This document shows, piece after piece, positions 27,604-40,924 of a stretch of DNA of 64,000 bases (position 1 is the first letter of the stretch; each line of letters opens with the position of its first letter). The stretch is from Erinaceus europaeus (taxonomy: Eukaryota; Chordata; Mammalia; Eulipotyphla; Erinaceidae). The notes under the pieces were generated by a model that was given only the letters and a program-made list of their open reading frames with translations, did not search any database and was not told the DNA's origin. Where the stretch lies: NCBI RefSeq assembly GCF_950295315.1, contig NC_080181.1, forward strand, positions 35,183,375-35,247,374, written 5' to 3'. The translations under genes and the position numbers were made by a program.

Positions 27604-30600
27604 GTGCATTGACATTAACTCAGTGGAAAGACACAGGGACATATACATGTCTGTTATCTATATTACTAAGTCATTTATTGATTGATTGCCTCAAGGTGTT
27701 ATCGCCACAGCTCAGTGCCTGCGCCACGAATAGCACTCCATATGTTCCCCTTCCGCTGCCCTTGTTGCTTGGTCACTGTGGTGGTTATTGTTCTTGTTGT
27801 TGTTGTTGAAGTTCCTGACCTTGCATCGGACAGAGAGAAAAGGAGAGAGGAGGGGAAATACAGAGTGGGGGAGAAAGATAGAGCCCCTAAAGACCTGCTT
27901 CACCCGCTGTAAAGCGACTCCCCTGCAGGTGGCTGTCTGGGGCCCAGAGCCCAGATCCTTCCACCTGTCCCCTCTTTTCTCGAGCGCCACAAGCCCTTAA
28001 CCCTCTGACATACCGCCAAACATCCCTGGATTTACTTTTTAAAGCAATATGACCTGCCTTGTTTTGAATCCTCATTATCCTGAGGATCAGTCCTGGAGAC
28101 AGTGTCATGACAGGACACACGGAGATCTCTGGTATCAGAGAGCACCTGGAACAGCAGCTGGGACTCTATTGCCAGGGCAGGAGCAACTTCCCATCCACCC
28201 TCTATGGAGTCCACCTGCCTGCACTTTGGTCCTTTTCCCTCCAAAAAGTAGAAGACACTGACAGCAGACAGGTTACCCAGGCAGGGGGAAAAAAAATAAT
28301 AATAAAAAGCCTTTTTTTTTTTTTTTTTTTACACCGTACTGAATGACCATCTTCTGGGAAGTACAAGCTTTGAACCTGAAAACTCTGTCTGTCTGTCTGT
28401 CTGTCTCCTAGTCCACAGAAGGAGCCATTAGGCCAGCCAGGTCTCATGCTCAGACTGGGGTGTTTTCGCCAGTCATACGCCTGCACTGCGCACTAGGGAT
28501 TGGGCGGCCTGAGACGCAAATGTTACATTGTAGATGGATTGTTCGCACTTCTTGCTCCCCAGGACATTGGACACTCTCAACTCCCCTACAGCAAGAAAAA
28601 AAAGACTCTTGACAACCTTAGAGCAAACGGAGTGGCGGGGAGGGAGAGTGTTGCATGTGTGGGCTGCTCATGCGCAGGTGTCTGTGGGGGGCCGTGGCAG
28701 AGACTGTAAGGGGGCTAGGGAGCCAATGGAGACTGTTTGAGAGGCAGGCTGCAGGCAGGGGAGCCCCTGAGTGTTTGCAGGGCTGTGTGTGGGTGTGGTG
28801 GCAGGGGGTTAGGGCAGGTCCCCCTGCTGGATGGTGAGATGGTGGCTGGGCTGGCCCAGGACCCCCAGGGCTGAAGGGCAGCAGCAGGGTGGCAGGAAAG
28901 TAGCGCAGGGAGGCACACAGTAGATGTTAGTTGGGGAGCTGGGGGACAGGGGGTAAGGGGAGAGAGGGTTTGCTTGAGGAGGTGTCTGGACTAGATAGTG
29001 GGGGGAGCTGCAGGCATAGAAGGTCCAGGAATCAGGGACTGACAGGACAAGATACCTGCACCCACACACTGGATAGAAGCTGCAGCAGCCAGAACAGCAG
29101 CCCTGGCTGGCCTAGGCCAAGGGCCTGAGTGAGTCCCTCGGAGGATGAGGAAGAGGAGGAGGAGTTGGAGGACGAGGACGAGGAGGAGGAGGAGGAGGAG
29201 GACGAGGAGGACGAGGAGGACGAGGAGGAGGGGAAGGAGGGCAGCTGTCAGTAGGCAATGGGATTAATAGAGACCTCCACTAAGGAGGCATGTGTCCAGG
29301 CAGGCACCCACCAAACCACAGGGGCAGCTCAGGGCACCCAGGGACCTAGTGGGGGTATCTCTGGGGCGGGGACTGTTAGTCAGTCTGCAAGACTGTGTGT
29401 CATTGCACATGGTAGGACAGGTGCCTGGCGGCCCGTGGCCCCCAGCCCTGGGATGGCAGATGCCAGCCCCGTGCCGAGACACACCCCACTCTGCCCATAG
29501 CTCCTTGGCCCATCTCACCTGCAGCTGCGTTGGCCTGGGGCTGTGGCTCTGGTGGCTGGCCACCACCCCTCAGGTCATGTGCAGCGTGGGGGTCATGGCT
29601 GCTGGTCAACTGGATGGGCGTGGTCCCCGTGGCCTAGCAACCACAGGAGCCCTCTGTGATGTCCTAGCCCCCGGCATTCTGTGCTGGCCACACTGGCACT
29701 GGGCAGCCCAACTGCCCTGCCACTAGGTCAGGCAGCAGCGCCCAGATGCCAGGGCCCTGGCACAGAGGGAAGGAAGGATGGGAAGACAGTGCTGACCGAC
29801 GAGGGACCTAAGGGCTGGCAGCCAAGAGAAGAAAGGAGGAGGTGCGCCCGGGATCCAGGGAGCCCAGGCCAGAGCTGCCTGCATGCCTGCCTGCCTCCCT
29901 GGATGTCTGTATGCTGCCTTTGTCCAGGTAGGTTTCTCAGGTCCCCTCCACTCCTGTCCTCTCCTCTCCTCTCCATCCTCTCCCCTCTCCTCTCCTCTCT
30001 GCACCTTGATTCTATCCTCTTGTCTGGCCCCTCTTCCGGGTGCCCTGCTTACGAGCTCCAGCACATGTTCTCCAGTGACAGCTGCTCGCAACCACATCCA
30101 CCCCCTCCCTTCCCCTGAGGTGACCCAGCTCACCCCACCCACACCCACACCTCCCAACACATTCGCTGGTGCAGCCCCTCTGCCCTTTTCAGCCGAACTG
30201 GCCCCTTTGCCACCTACCTGTGCAGCATTGATTGTCTTCATCATTCAAGGAGAGATCTCCTTTTGTACTTAGCTTGGTTGACTGGTGGATGAATGGATGG
30301 ATGGATGGATGGTGGATGGATGGATGGATGGATGGATGGATGAATGGACAGGTCAATGGATTGGTTTTGTAGAGGCAGAGCAACATCTAGGGGTAGTTGA
30401 GACCTCTGGCGTCAGAGCTCTAGTATGCTGTCAAATGTAATACATTAATTCATCAATAACAAAATTGAATAAGTACATAAATAAATAAATCTAAAAACTG
30501 GGTTAAAACATACATGGCGTCTTTGCCTTTCTGCATATGGTATGCTCTGAGGATCTTAACAAGGAAAGCATTGTCCTCAGTAGGCCCTTGAAATAGTGGA

Positions 30601-30930
30601 ATATTTCATTTCCCTTTCTTTTTTTCTTTTTCTTTTTTTACTTTCTATTTTCTTGATTATTTATTGGAAAAAATCGTCAGGAGTTGAGAGGGAAGGGAGG
30701 GGTAGAGATTTTGAGACACAGAGAGACACCTGCAGCACTTGTGCACCACTTGTAAAGATTTCCCCCCGGCAGGTGGGGACCAGGGTCTTGAACCCCGGTT
30801 CTCCTGCACTGTCACATGAGTGCTTAACTGGGTGTGGCACCACCTGGTACCCTTGATGGGACACTTTTTTTTTAGCAATGAAAAGAAATTCTCGTGGCAA
30901 GGTAATAAATAAATGAAGAAATAAATAAAA
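27604..30930 (+). repeat. macrosatellite unit 2 (3327 bp)
   Basis: It carries gttatcgccac instead of gttatagccac in SINE-a, gactgttagtcag, gagacctctggcg, ctagtatgctg and the second GAG/GAC form. All are shared with unit 4, 6660 bases away. Confidence 0.97.
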
Positions 30931-33900
30931 GTGCATTGACATTAACTCAGTGGAAAGACACAGGGACATATACATGTCTGTTATCTATATTACTAAGTCA
31001 TTTATTGATTGATTGCCTCAAGGTGTTATAGCCACAGCTCAGTGCCTGCGCCACGAATAGCACTCCATATGTTCCCCTTCCGCTGCCCTTGTTGCTTGGT
31101 CACTGTGGTGGTTATTGTTCTTGTTGTTGTTGTTGAAGTTCCTGACCTTGCATCGGACAGAGAGAAAAGGAGAGAGGAGGGGAAATACAGAGTGGGGGAG
31201 AAAGATAGAGCCCCTAAAGACCTGCTTCACCCGCTGTAAAGCGACTCCCCTGCAGGTGGCTGTCTGGGGCCCAGAGCCCAGATCCTTCCACCTGTCCCCT
31301 CTTTTCTCGAGCGCCACAAGCCCTTAACCCTCTGACATACCGCCAAACATCCCTGGATTTACTTTTTAAAGCAATATGACCTGCCTTGTTTTGAATCCTC
31401 ATTATCCTGAGGATCAGTCCTGGAGACAGTGTCATGACAGGACACACGGAGATCTCTGGTATCAGAGAGCACCTGGAACAGCAGCTGGGACTCTATTGCC
31501 AGGGCAGGAGCAACTTCCCATCCACCCTCTATGGAGTCCACCTGCCTGCACTTTGGTCCTTTTCCCTCCAAAAAGTAGAAGACACTGACAGCAGACAGGT
31601 TACCCAGGCAGGGGGAAAAAAAAAATAATAAAAAGCCTTTTTTTTTTTTTTTTTTTACACCGTACTGAATGACCATCTTCTGGGAAGTACAAGCTTTGAA
31701 CCTGAAAACTCTGTCTGTCTGTCTGTCTCTCTCCTAGTCCACAGAAGGAGCCATTAGGCCAGCCAGGTCTCATGCTCAGACTGGGGTGTTTTCGCCAGTC
31801 ATACGCCTGCACTGCGCACTAGGGATTGGGCGGCCTGAGACGCAAATGTTACATTGTAGATGGATTGTTCGCACTTCTTGCTCCCCAGGACATTGGACAC
31901 TCTCAACTCCCCTACAGCAAGAAAAAAACGACTCTTGACAACCTTAGAGCAAACGGAGTGGCGGGGAGGGAGAGTGTTGCATGTGTGGGCTGCTCATGCG
32001 CAGGTGTCTGTGGGGGGCCATGGCAGAGACTGTAAGGGGGCTAGGGAGCCAATGGAGACTGTTTGAGAGGCAGGCTGCAGGCAGGGGAGCCCCTGAGTGT
32101 TTGCAGGGCTGTGTGTGGGTGTGGTGGCAGGGGGTTAGGGCAGGTCCCCCTGCTGGATGGTGAGATGGTGGCTGGGCTGGCCCAGGACCCCCAGGGCTGA
32201 AGGGCAGCAGCAGGGTGGCAGGAAAGTAGCGCAGGGAGGCACACAGTAGATGTTAGTTGGGGAGCTGGGGGACAGGGGGTAAGGGGAGAGAGGGTTTGCT
32301 TGAGGAGGTGTCTGGACTAGATAGTGGGGGGAGCTGCAGGCATAGAAGGTCCAGGAATCAGGGACTGACAGGACAAGATACCTGCACCCACACACTGGAT
32401 AGAAGCTGCAGCAGCCAGAACAGCAGCCCTGGCTGGCCTAGGCCAAGGGCCTGAGTGAGTCCCTCGGAGGATGAGGAAGAGGAGGAGGAGTTGTAGGACG
32501 AGGAGGAGGACGAGGACGAGAAGGAGGAGGAGGAGGAGGAGGAGGAGGGAAGGTGGAGGAGGGGAAGGAGGGCAGCTGTCAGTAGGCAATGGGATTAATA
32601 GAGACCTCCACTAAGGAGGCATGTGTCCAGGCAGGCACCCACCAAACCACAGGGGCAGCTCAGGGCACCCAGGGACCTAGTGGGGGTATCTCTGGGGCGG
32701 GGACTGTCAGTCAGTCTGCAAGACTGTGTGTCATTGCACATGGTAGGACAGGTGCCTGGCGGCCCGTGGCCCCCAGCCCTGGGATGGCAGATGCCAGCCC
32801 CGTGCCGAGACACACCCCACTCTGCCCATAGCTCCTTGGCCCATCTCACCTGCAGCTGCGTTGGCCTGGGGCTGTGGCTCTGGTGGCTGGCCACCACCCC
32901 TCAGGTCATGTGCAGCGTGGGGGTCATGGCTGCTGGTCAACTGGATGGGCGTGGTCCCCGTGGCCTAGCAACCACAGGAGCCCTCTGTGATGTCCTAGCC
33001 CCCGGCATTCTGTGCTGGCCACACTGGCACTGGGCAGCCCAACTGCCCTGCCACTAGGTCAGGCAGCAGCGCCCAGATGCCAGGGCCCTGGCACAGAGGG
33101 AAGGAAGGATGGGAAGACAGTGCTGACCGACGAGGGACCTAAGGGCTGGCAGCCAAGAGAAGAAAGGAGGAGGTGCGCCCGGGATCCAGGGAGCCCAGGC
33201 CAGAGCTGCCTGCATGCCTGCATGCCTCCCTGGATGTCTGTATGCTGCCTTTGTCCAGGTAGGTTTCTCAAGTCCCCTCCACTCCTGTCCTCTCCTGTCC
33301 TCTCCTCTCCTCTCCATCCTCTCCCCTCTCCTCTCCTCTCTGCACCTTGATTCTATCCTCTTGTCTGGCCCCTCTTCCGGGTGCCCTGCTTATGAGCTCC
33401 AGCACATGTTCTCCAGTGACAGCTGCTCGCAACCACATCCACCCCCTCCCTTCCCCTGAGGTGACCCAGCTCACCCCACCCACACCCACACCTCCCAACA
33501 CATTCGCTGGTGCAGCCCCTCTGCCCTTTTCAGCTGAACTGGCCCCTTTGCCACCTACCTGTGCAGCATTGATTGTCTTCATCATTCAAGGAGAGATCTC
33601 CTTTTGTACTTAGCTTGGTTGACTGGTGGATGAATGGATGGATGGATGGTGGATGGATGGATGGATGGATGGATGAATGGACAGGTCAATGGATTGGTTT
33701 TGTAGAGGCAGAGCAACATCTAGGGGTAGTTGAGACCGCTGGCGTCAGAGCTCTAGTCTGCTGTCAAATGTAATACATTAATTCATCAATAACAAAATTG
33801 AATAAGTACATAAATAAATAAATCTAAAAACTGGGTTAAAACATACATGGCGTCTTTGCCTTTCTGCATATGGTATGCTCTGAGGATCTTAACAAGGAAA

Positions 33901-34263
33901 GCATTGTCCTCAGTAGGCCCTTGAAATAGTGGAATATTTCATTTCCCTTTCTTTTTTTCTTTTTCTTTTTTTACTTTCTATTTTCTTGATTATTTATTGG
34001 AAAAAATCGTCAGGAGTTGAGAGGGAAGGGAGGGGTAGAGATTTTGAGACACAGAGAGACACCTGCAGCACTTGTGCACCACTTGTAAAGATTTCCCCCC
34101 GGCAGGTGGGGACCAGGGTCTTGAACCCCGGTCCTCCTGCACTGTCACATGAGTGCTTAACTGGGTGTGGCACCACCTGGTACCCTTGATGGGACACTTT
34201 TTTTTTAGCAATGAAAAGAAATTCTCGTGGCAAGGTGATAAATAAATGAAGAAATAAATAAAA
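30931..34263 (+). repeat. macrosatellite unit 3 (3333 bp)
   Basis: Marked by gtctgtctctctcctag, aaaaaacgactc, gggccatggcag, gttgtaggacg, cctgcatgcctgcatgcc, tctcaagtcc, gcttatgagc and cagctgaactgg. All are shared with unit 5. Confidence 0.97.
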
Positions 34264-37200
34264 GTGCATTGACATTAACTCAGTGGAAAGACACAGGGAC
34301 ATATACATGTCTGTTATCTATATTACTAAGTCATTTATTGATTGATTGCCTCAAGGTGTTATCGCCACAGCTCAGTGCCTGCGCCACGAATAGCACTCCA
34401 TATGTTCCCCTTCCGCTGCCCTTGTTGCTTGGTCACTGTGGTGGTTATTGTTCTTGTTGTTGTTGTTGAAGTTCCTGACCTTGCATCGGACAGAGAGAAA
34501 AGGAGAGAGGAGGGGAAATACAGAGTGGGGGAGAAAGATAGAGCCCCTAAAGACCTGCTTCACCCGCTGTAAAGCGACTCCCCTGCAGGTGGCTGTCTGG
34601 GGCCCAGAGCCCAGATCCTTCCACCTGTCCCCTCTTTTCTCGAGCGCCACAAGCCCTTAACCCTCTGACATACCGCCAAACATCCCTGGATTTACTTTTT
34701 AAAGCAATATGACCTGCCTTGTTTTGAATCCTCATTATCCTGAGGATCAGTCCTGGAGACAGTGTCATGACAGGACACACGGAGATCTCTGGTATCAGAG
34801 AGCACCTGGAACAGCAGCTGGGACTCTATTGCCAGGGCAGGAGCAACTTCCCATCCACCCTCTATGGAGTCCACCTGCCTGCACTTTGGTCCTTTTCCCT
34901 CCAAAAAGTAGAAGACACTGACAGCAGACAGGTTACCCAGGCAGGGGGAAAAAAAATAATAATAAAAAGCCTTTTTTTTTTTTTTTTTTTACACCGTACT
35001 GAATGACCATCTTCTGGGAAGTACAAGCTTTGAACCTGAAAACTCTGTCTGTCTGTCTGTCTGTCTCCTAGTCCACAGAAGGAGCCATTAGGCCAGCCAG
35101 GTCTCATGCTCAGACTGGGGTGTTTTCGCCAGTCATACGCCTGCACTGCGCACTAGGGATTGGGCGGCCTGAGACGCAAATGTTACATTGTAGATGGATT
35201 GTTCGCACTTCTTGCTCCCCAGGACATTGGACACTCTCAACTCCCCTACAGCAAGAAAAAAAAGACTCTTGACAACCTTAGAGCAAACGGAGTGGCGGGG
35301 AGGGAGAGTGTTGCATGTGTGGGCTGCTCATGCGCAGGTGTCTGTGGGGGGCCGTGGCAGAGACTGTAAGGGGGCTAGGGAGCCAATGGAGACTGTTTGA
35401 GAGGCAGGCTGCAGGCAGGGGAGCCCCTGAGTGTTTGCAGGGCTGTGTGTGGGTGTGGTGGCAGGGGGTTAGGGCAGGTCCCCCTGCTGGATGGTGAGAT
35501 GGTGGCTGGGCTGGCCCAGGACCCCCAGGGCTGAAGGGCAGCAGCAGGGTGGCAGGAAAGTAGCGCAGGGAGGCACACAGTAGATGTTAGTTGGGGAGCT
35601 GGGGGACAGGGGGTAAGGGGAGAGAGGGTTTGCTTGAGGAGGTGTCTGGACTAGATAGTGGGGGGAGCTGCAGGCATAGAAGGTCCAGGAATCAGGGACT
35701 GACAGGACAAGATACCTGCACCCACACACTGGATAGAAGCTGCAGCAGCCAGAACAGCAGCCCTGGCTGGCCTAGGCCAAGGGCCTGAGTGAGTCCCTCG
35801 GAGGATGAGGAAGAGGAGGAGGAGTTGGAGGACGAGGACGAGGAGGAGGAGGAGGAGGAGGACGAGGAGGACGAGGAGGACGAGGAGGAGGGGAAGGAGG
35901 GCAGCTGTCAGTAGGCAATGGGATTAATAGAGACCTCCACTAAGGAGGCATGTGTCCAGGCAGGCACCCACCAAACCACAGGGGCAGCTCAGGGCACCCA
36001 GGGACCTAGTGGGGGTATCTCTGGGGCGGGGACTGTTAGTCAGTCTGCAAGACTGTGTGTCATTGCACATGGTAGGACAGGTGCCTGGCGGCCCGTGGCC
36101 CCCAGCCCTGGGATGGCAGATGCCAGCCCCGTGCCGAGACACACCCCACTCTGCCCATAGCTCCTTGGCCCATCTCACCTGCAGCTGCGTTGGCCTGGGG
36201 CTGTGGCTCTGGTGGCTGGCCACCACCCCTCAGGTCATGTGCAGCGTGGGGGTCATGGCTGCTGGTCAACTGGATGGGCGTGGTCCCCGTGGCCTAGCAA
36301 CCACAGGAGCCCTCTGTGATGTCCTAGCCCCCGGCATTCTGTGCTGGCCACACTGGCACTGGGCAGCCCAACTGCCCTGCCACTAGGTCAGGCAGCAGCG
36401 CCCAGATGCCAGGGCCCTGGCACAGAGGGAAGGAAGGATGGGAAGACAGTGCTGACCGACGAGGGACCTAAGGGCTGGCAGCCAAGAGAAGAAAGGAGGA
36501 GGTGCGCCCGGGATCCAGGGAGCCCAGGCCAGAGCTGCCTGCATGCCTGCCTGCCTCCCTGGATGTCTGTATGCTGCCTTTGTCCAGGTAGGTTTCTCAG
36601 GTCCCCTCCACTCCTGTCCTCTCCTCTCCTCTCCATCCTCTCCCCTCTCCTCTCCTCTCTGCACCTTGATTCTATCCTCTTGTCTGGCCCCTCTTCCGGG
36701 TGCCCTGCTTACGAGCTCCAGCACATGTTCTCCAGTGACAGCTGCTCGCAACCACATCCACCCCCTCCCTTCCCCTGAGCTGACCCAGCTCACCCCACCC
36801 ACACCCACACCTCCCAACACATTCGCTGGTGCAGCCCCTCTGCCCTTTTCAGCCGAACTGGCCCCTTTGCCACCTACCTGTGCAGCATTGATTGTCTTCA
36901 TCATTCAAGGAGAGATCTCCTTTTGTACTTAGCTTGGTTGACTGGTGGATGAATGGATGGATGGATGGATGGTGGATGGATGGATGGATGGATGGATGGA
37001 TGAATGGACAGGTCAATGGATTGGTTTTGTAGAGGCAGAGCAACATCTAGGGGTAGTTGAGACCTCTGGCGTCAGAGCTCTAGTATGCTGTCAAATGTAA
37101 TACATTAATTCATCAATAACAAAATTGAATAAGTACATAAATAAATAAATCTAAAAACTGGGTTAAAACATACATGGCGTCTTTGCCTTTCTGCATATGG

Positions 37201-37590
37201 TATGCTCTGAGGATCTTAACAAGGAAAGCATTGTCCTCAGTAGGCCCTTGAAATAGTGGAATATTTCATTTCCCTTTCTTTTTTTCTTTTTCTTTTTTTA
37301 CTTTCTATTTTCTTGATTATTTATTGGAAAAAATCGTCAGGAGTTGAGAGGGAAGGGAGGGGTAGAGATTTTGAGACACAGAGAGACACCTGCAGCACTT
37401 GTGCACCACTTGTAAAGATTTCCCCCCGGCAGGTGGGGACCAGGGTCTTGAACCCCGGTTCTCCTGCACTGTCACATGAGTGCTTAACTGGGTGTGGCAC
37501 CACCTGGTACCCTTGATGGGACACTTTTTTTTTAGCAATGAAAAGAAATTCTCGTGGCAAGGTAATAAATAAATGAAGAAATAAATAAAA
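34264..37590 (+). repeat. macrosatellite unit 4 (3327 bp), near copy of unit 2
   Basis: Same length and markers as unit 2. One difference I see is cccctgagctgac (36,778) against cccctgaggtgac in unit 2. Confidence 0.97.
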
Positions 37591-40500
37591 GTGCATTGAC
37601 ATTAACTCAGTGGAAAGACACAGGGACATATACATGTCTGTTATCTATATTACTAAGTCATTTATTGATTGATTGCCTCAAGGTGTTATAGCCACAGCTC
37701 AGTGCCTGCGCCACGAATAGCACTCCATATGTTCCCCTTCCGCTGCCCTTGTTGCTTGGTCACTGTGGTGGTTATTGTTCTTGTTGTTGTTGTTGAAGTT
37801 CCTGACCTTGCATCGGACAGAGAGAAAAGGAGAGAGGAGGGGAAATACAGAGTGGGGGAGAAAGATAGAGCCCCTAAAGACCTGCTTCACCCGCTGTAAA
37901 GCGACTCCCCTGCAGGTGGCTGTCTGGGGCCCAGAGCCCAGATCCTTCCACCTGTCCCCTCTTTTCTCGAGCGCCACAAGCCCTTAACCCTCTGACATAC
38001 CGCCAAACATCCCTGGATTTACTTTTTAAAGCAATATGACCTGCCTTGTTTTGAATCCTCATTATCCTGAGGATCAGTCCTGGAGACAGTGTCATGACAG
38101 GACACACGGAGATCTCTGGTATCAGAGAGCACCTGGAACAGCAGCTGGGACTCTATTGCCAGGGCAGGAGCAACTTCCCATCCACCCTCTATGGAGTCCA
38201 CCTGCCTGCACTTTGGTCCTTTTCCCTCCAAAAAGTAGAAGACACTGACAGCAGACAGGTTACCCAGGCAGGGGGAAAAAAAAAATAATAAAAAGCCTTT
38301 TTTTTTTTTTTTTTTTTACACCGTACTGAATGACCATCTTCTGGGAAGTACAAGCTTTGAACCTGAAAACTCTGTCTGTCTGTCTGTCTCTCTCCTAGTC
38401 CACAGAAGGAGCCATTAGGCCAGCCAGGTCTCATGCTCAGACTGGGGTGTTTTCGCCAGTCATACGCCTGCACTGCGCACTAGGGATTGGGCGGCCTGAG
38501 ACGCAAATGTTACATTGTAGATGGATTGTTCGCACTTCTTGCTCCCCAGGACATTGGACACTCTCAACTCCCCTACAGCAAGAAAAAAACGACTCTTGAC
38601 AACCTTAGAGCAAACGGAGTGGCGGGGAGGGAGAGTGTTGCATGTGTGGGCTGCTCATGCGCAGGTGTCTGTGGGGGGCCATGGCAGAGACTGTAAGGGG
38701 GCTAGGGAGCCAATGGAGACTGTTTGAGAGGCAGGCTGCAGGCAGGGGAGCCCCTGAGTGTTTGCAGGGCTGTGTGTGGGTGTGGTGGCAGGGGGTTAGG
38801 GCAGGTCCCCCTGCTGGATGGTGAGATGGTGGCTGGGCTGGCCCAGGACCCCCAGGGCTGAAGGGCAGCAGCAGGGTGGCAGGAAAGTAGCGCAGGGAGG
38901 CACACAGTAGATGTTAGTTGGGGAGCTGGGGGACAGGGGGTAAGGGGAGAGAGGGTTTGCTTGAGGAGGTGTCTGGACTAGATAGTGGGGGGAGCTGCAG
39001 GCATAGAAGGTCCAGGAATCAGGGACTGACAGGACAAGATACCTGCACCCACACACTGGATAGAAGCTGCAGCAGCCAGAACAGCAGCCCTGGCTGGCCT
39101 AGGCCAAGGGCCTGAGTGAGTCCCTCGGAGGATGAGGAAGAGGAGGAGGAGTTGTAGGACGAGGAGGAGGACGAGGACGAGAAGGAGGAGGAGGAGGAGG
39201 AGGAGGAGGGAAGGTGGAGGAGGGGAAGGAGGGCAGCTGTCAGTAGGCAATGGGATTAATAGAGACCTCCACTAAGGAGGCATGTGTCCAGGCAGGCACC
39301 CACCAAACCACAGGGGCAGCTCAGGGCACCCAGGGACCTAGTGGGGGTATCTCTGGGGCGGGGACTGTCAGTCAGTCTGCAAGACTGTGTGTCATTGCAC
39401 ATGGTAGGACAGGTGCCTGGCGGCCCGTGGCCCCCAGCCCTGGGATGGCAGATGCCAGCCCCGTGCCGAGACACACCCCACTCTGCCCATAGCTCCTTGG
39501 CCCATCTCACCTGCAGCTGCGTTGGCCTGGGGCTGTGGCTCTGGTGGCTGGCCACCACCCCTCAGGTCATGTGCAGCGTGGGGGTCATGGCTGCTGGTCA
39601 ACTGGATGGGCGTGGTCCCCGTGGCCTAGCAACCACAGGAGCCCTCTGTGATGTCCTAGCCCCCGGCATTCTGTGCTGGCCACACTGGCACTGGGCAGCC
39701 CAACTGCCCTGCCACTAGGTCAGGCAGCAGCGCCCAGATGCCAGGGCCCTGGCACAGAGGGAAGGAAGGATGGGAAGACAGTGCTGACCGACGAGGGACC
39801 TAAGGGCTGGCAGCCAAGAGAAGAAAGGAGGAGGTGCGCCCGGGATCCAGGGAGCCCAGGCCAGAGCTGCCTGCATGCCTGCATGCCTCCCTGGATGTCT
39901 GTATGCTGCCTTTGTCCAGGTAGGTTTCTCAAGTCCCCTCCACTCCTGTCCTCTCCTGTCCTCTCCTCTCCTCTCCATCCTCTCCCCTCTCCTCTCCTCT
40001 CTGCACCTTGATTCTATCCTCTTGTCTGGCCCCTCTTCCGGGTGCCCTGCTTATGAGCTCCAGCACATGTTCTCCAGTGACAGCTGCTCGCAACCACATC
40101 CACCCCCTCCCTTCCCCTGAGGTGACCCAGCTCACCCCACCCACACCCACACCTCCCAACACATTCGCTGGTGCAGCCCCTCTGCCCTTTTCAGCTGAAC
40201 TGGCCCCTTTGCCACCTACCTGTGCAGCATTGATTGTCTTCATCATTCAAGGAGAGATCTCCTTTTGTACTTAGCTTGGTTGACTGGTGGATGAATGGAT
40301 GGATGGATGGTGGATGGATGGATGGATGGATGGATGAATGGACAGGTCAATGGATTGGTTTTGTAGAGGCAGAGCAACATCTAGGGGTAGTTGAGACCGC
40401 TGGCGTCAGAGCTCTAGTCTGCTGTCAAATGTAATACATTAATTCATCAATAACAAAATTGAATAAGTACATAAATAAATAAATCTAAAAACTGGGTTAA

Positions 40501-40924
40501 AACATACATGGCGTCTTTGCCTTTCTGCATATGGTATGCTCTGAGGATCTTAACAAGGAAAGCATTGTCCTCAGTAGGCCCTTGAAATAGTGGAATATTT
40601 CATTTCCCTTTCTTTTTTTCTTTTTCTTTTTTTACTTTCTATTTTCTTGATTATTTATTGGAAAAAATCATCAGGAGTTGAGAGGGAAGGGAGGGGTAGA
40701 GATTTTGAGACACAGAGAGACACCTGCAGCACTTGTGCACCACTTGTAAAGATTTCCCCCCGGCAGGTGGGGACCAGGGTCTTGAACCCCGGTTCTCCTG
40801 CACTGTCACATGAGTGCTTAACTGGGTGTGGCACCACCTGGTACCCTTGATGGGACACTTTTTTTTTAGCAATGAAAAGAAATTCTCGTGGCAAGGTAAT
40901 AAATAAATGAAGAAATAAATAAAA
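37591..40924 (+). repeat. macrosatellite unit 5 (3334 bp), near copy of unit 3
   Basis: Carries all unit 3 markers with one extra T in the T-run. Its last part departs from unit 3: aaatcatcagg, ccggttctcc and aaggtaataa, placing the end of the duplicated block between about 40,434 and 40,670. Confidence 0.97.
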
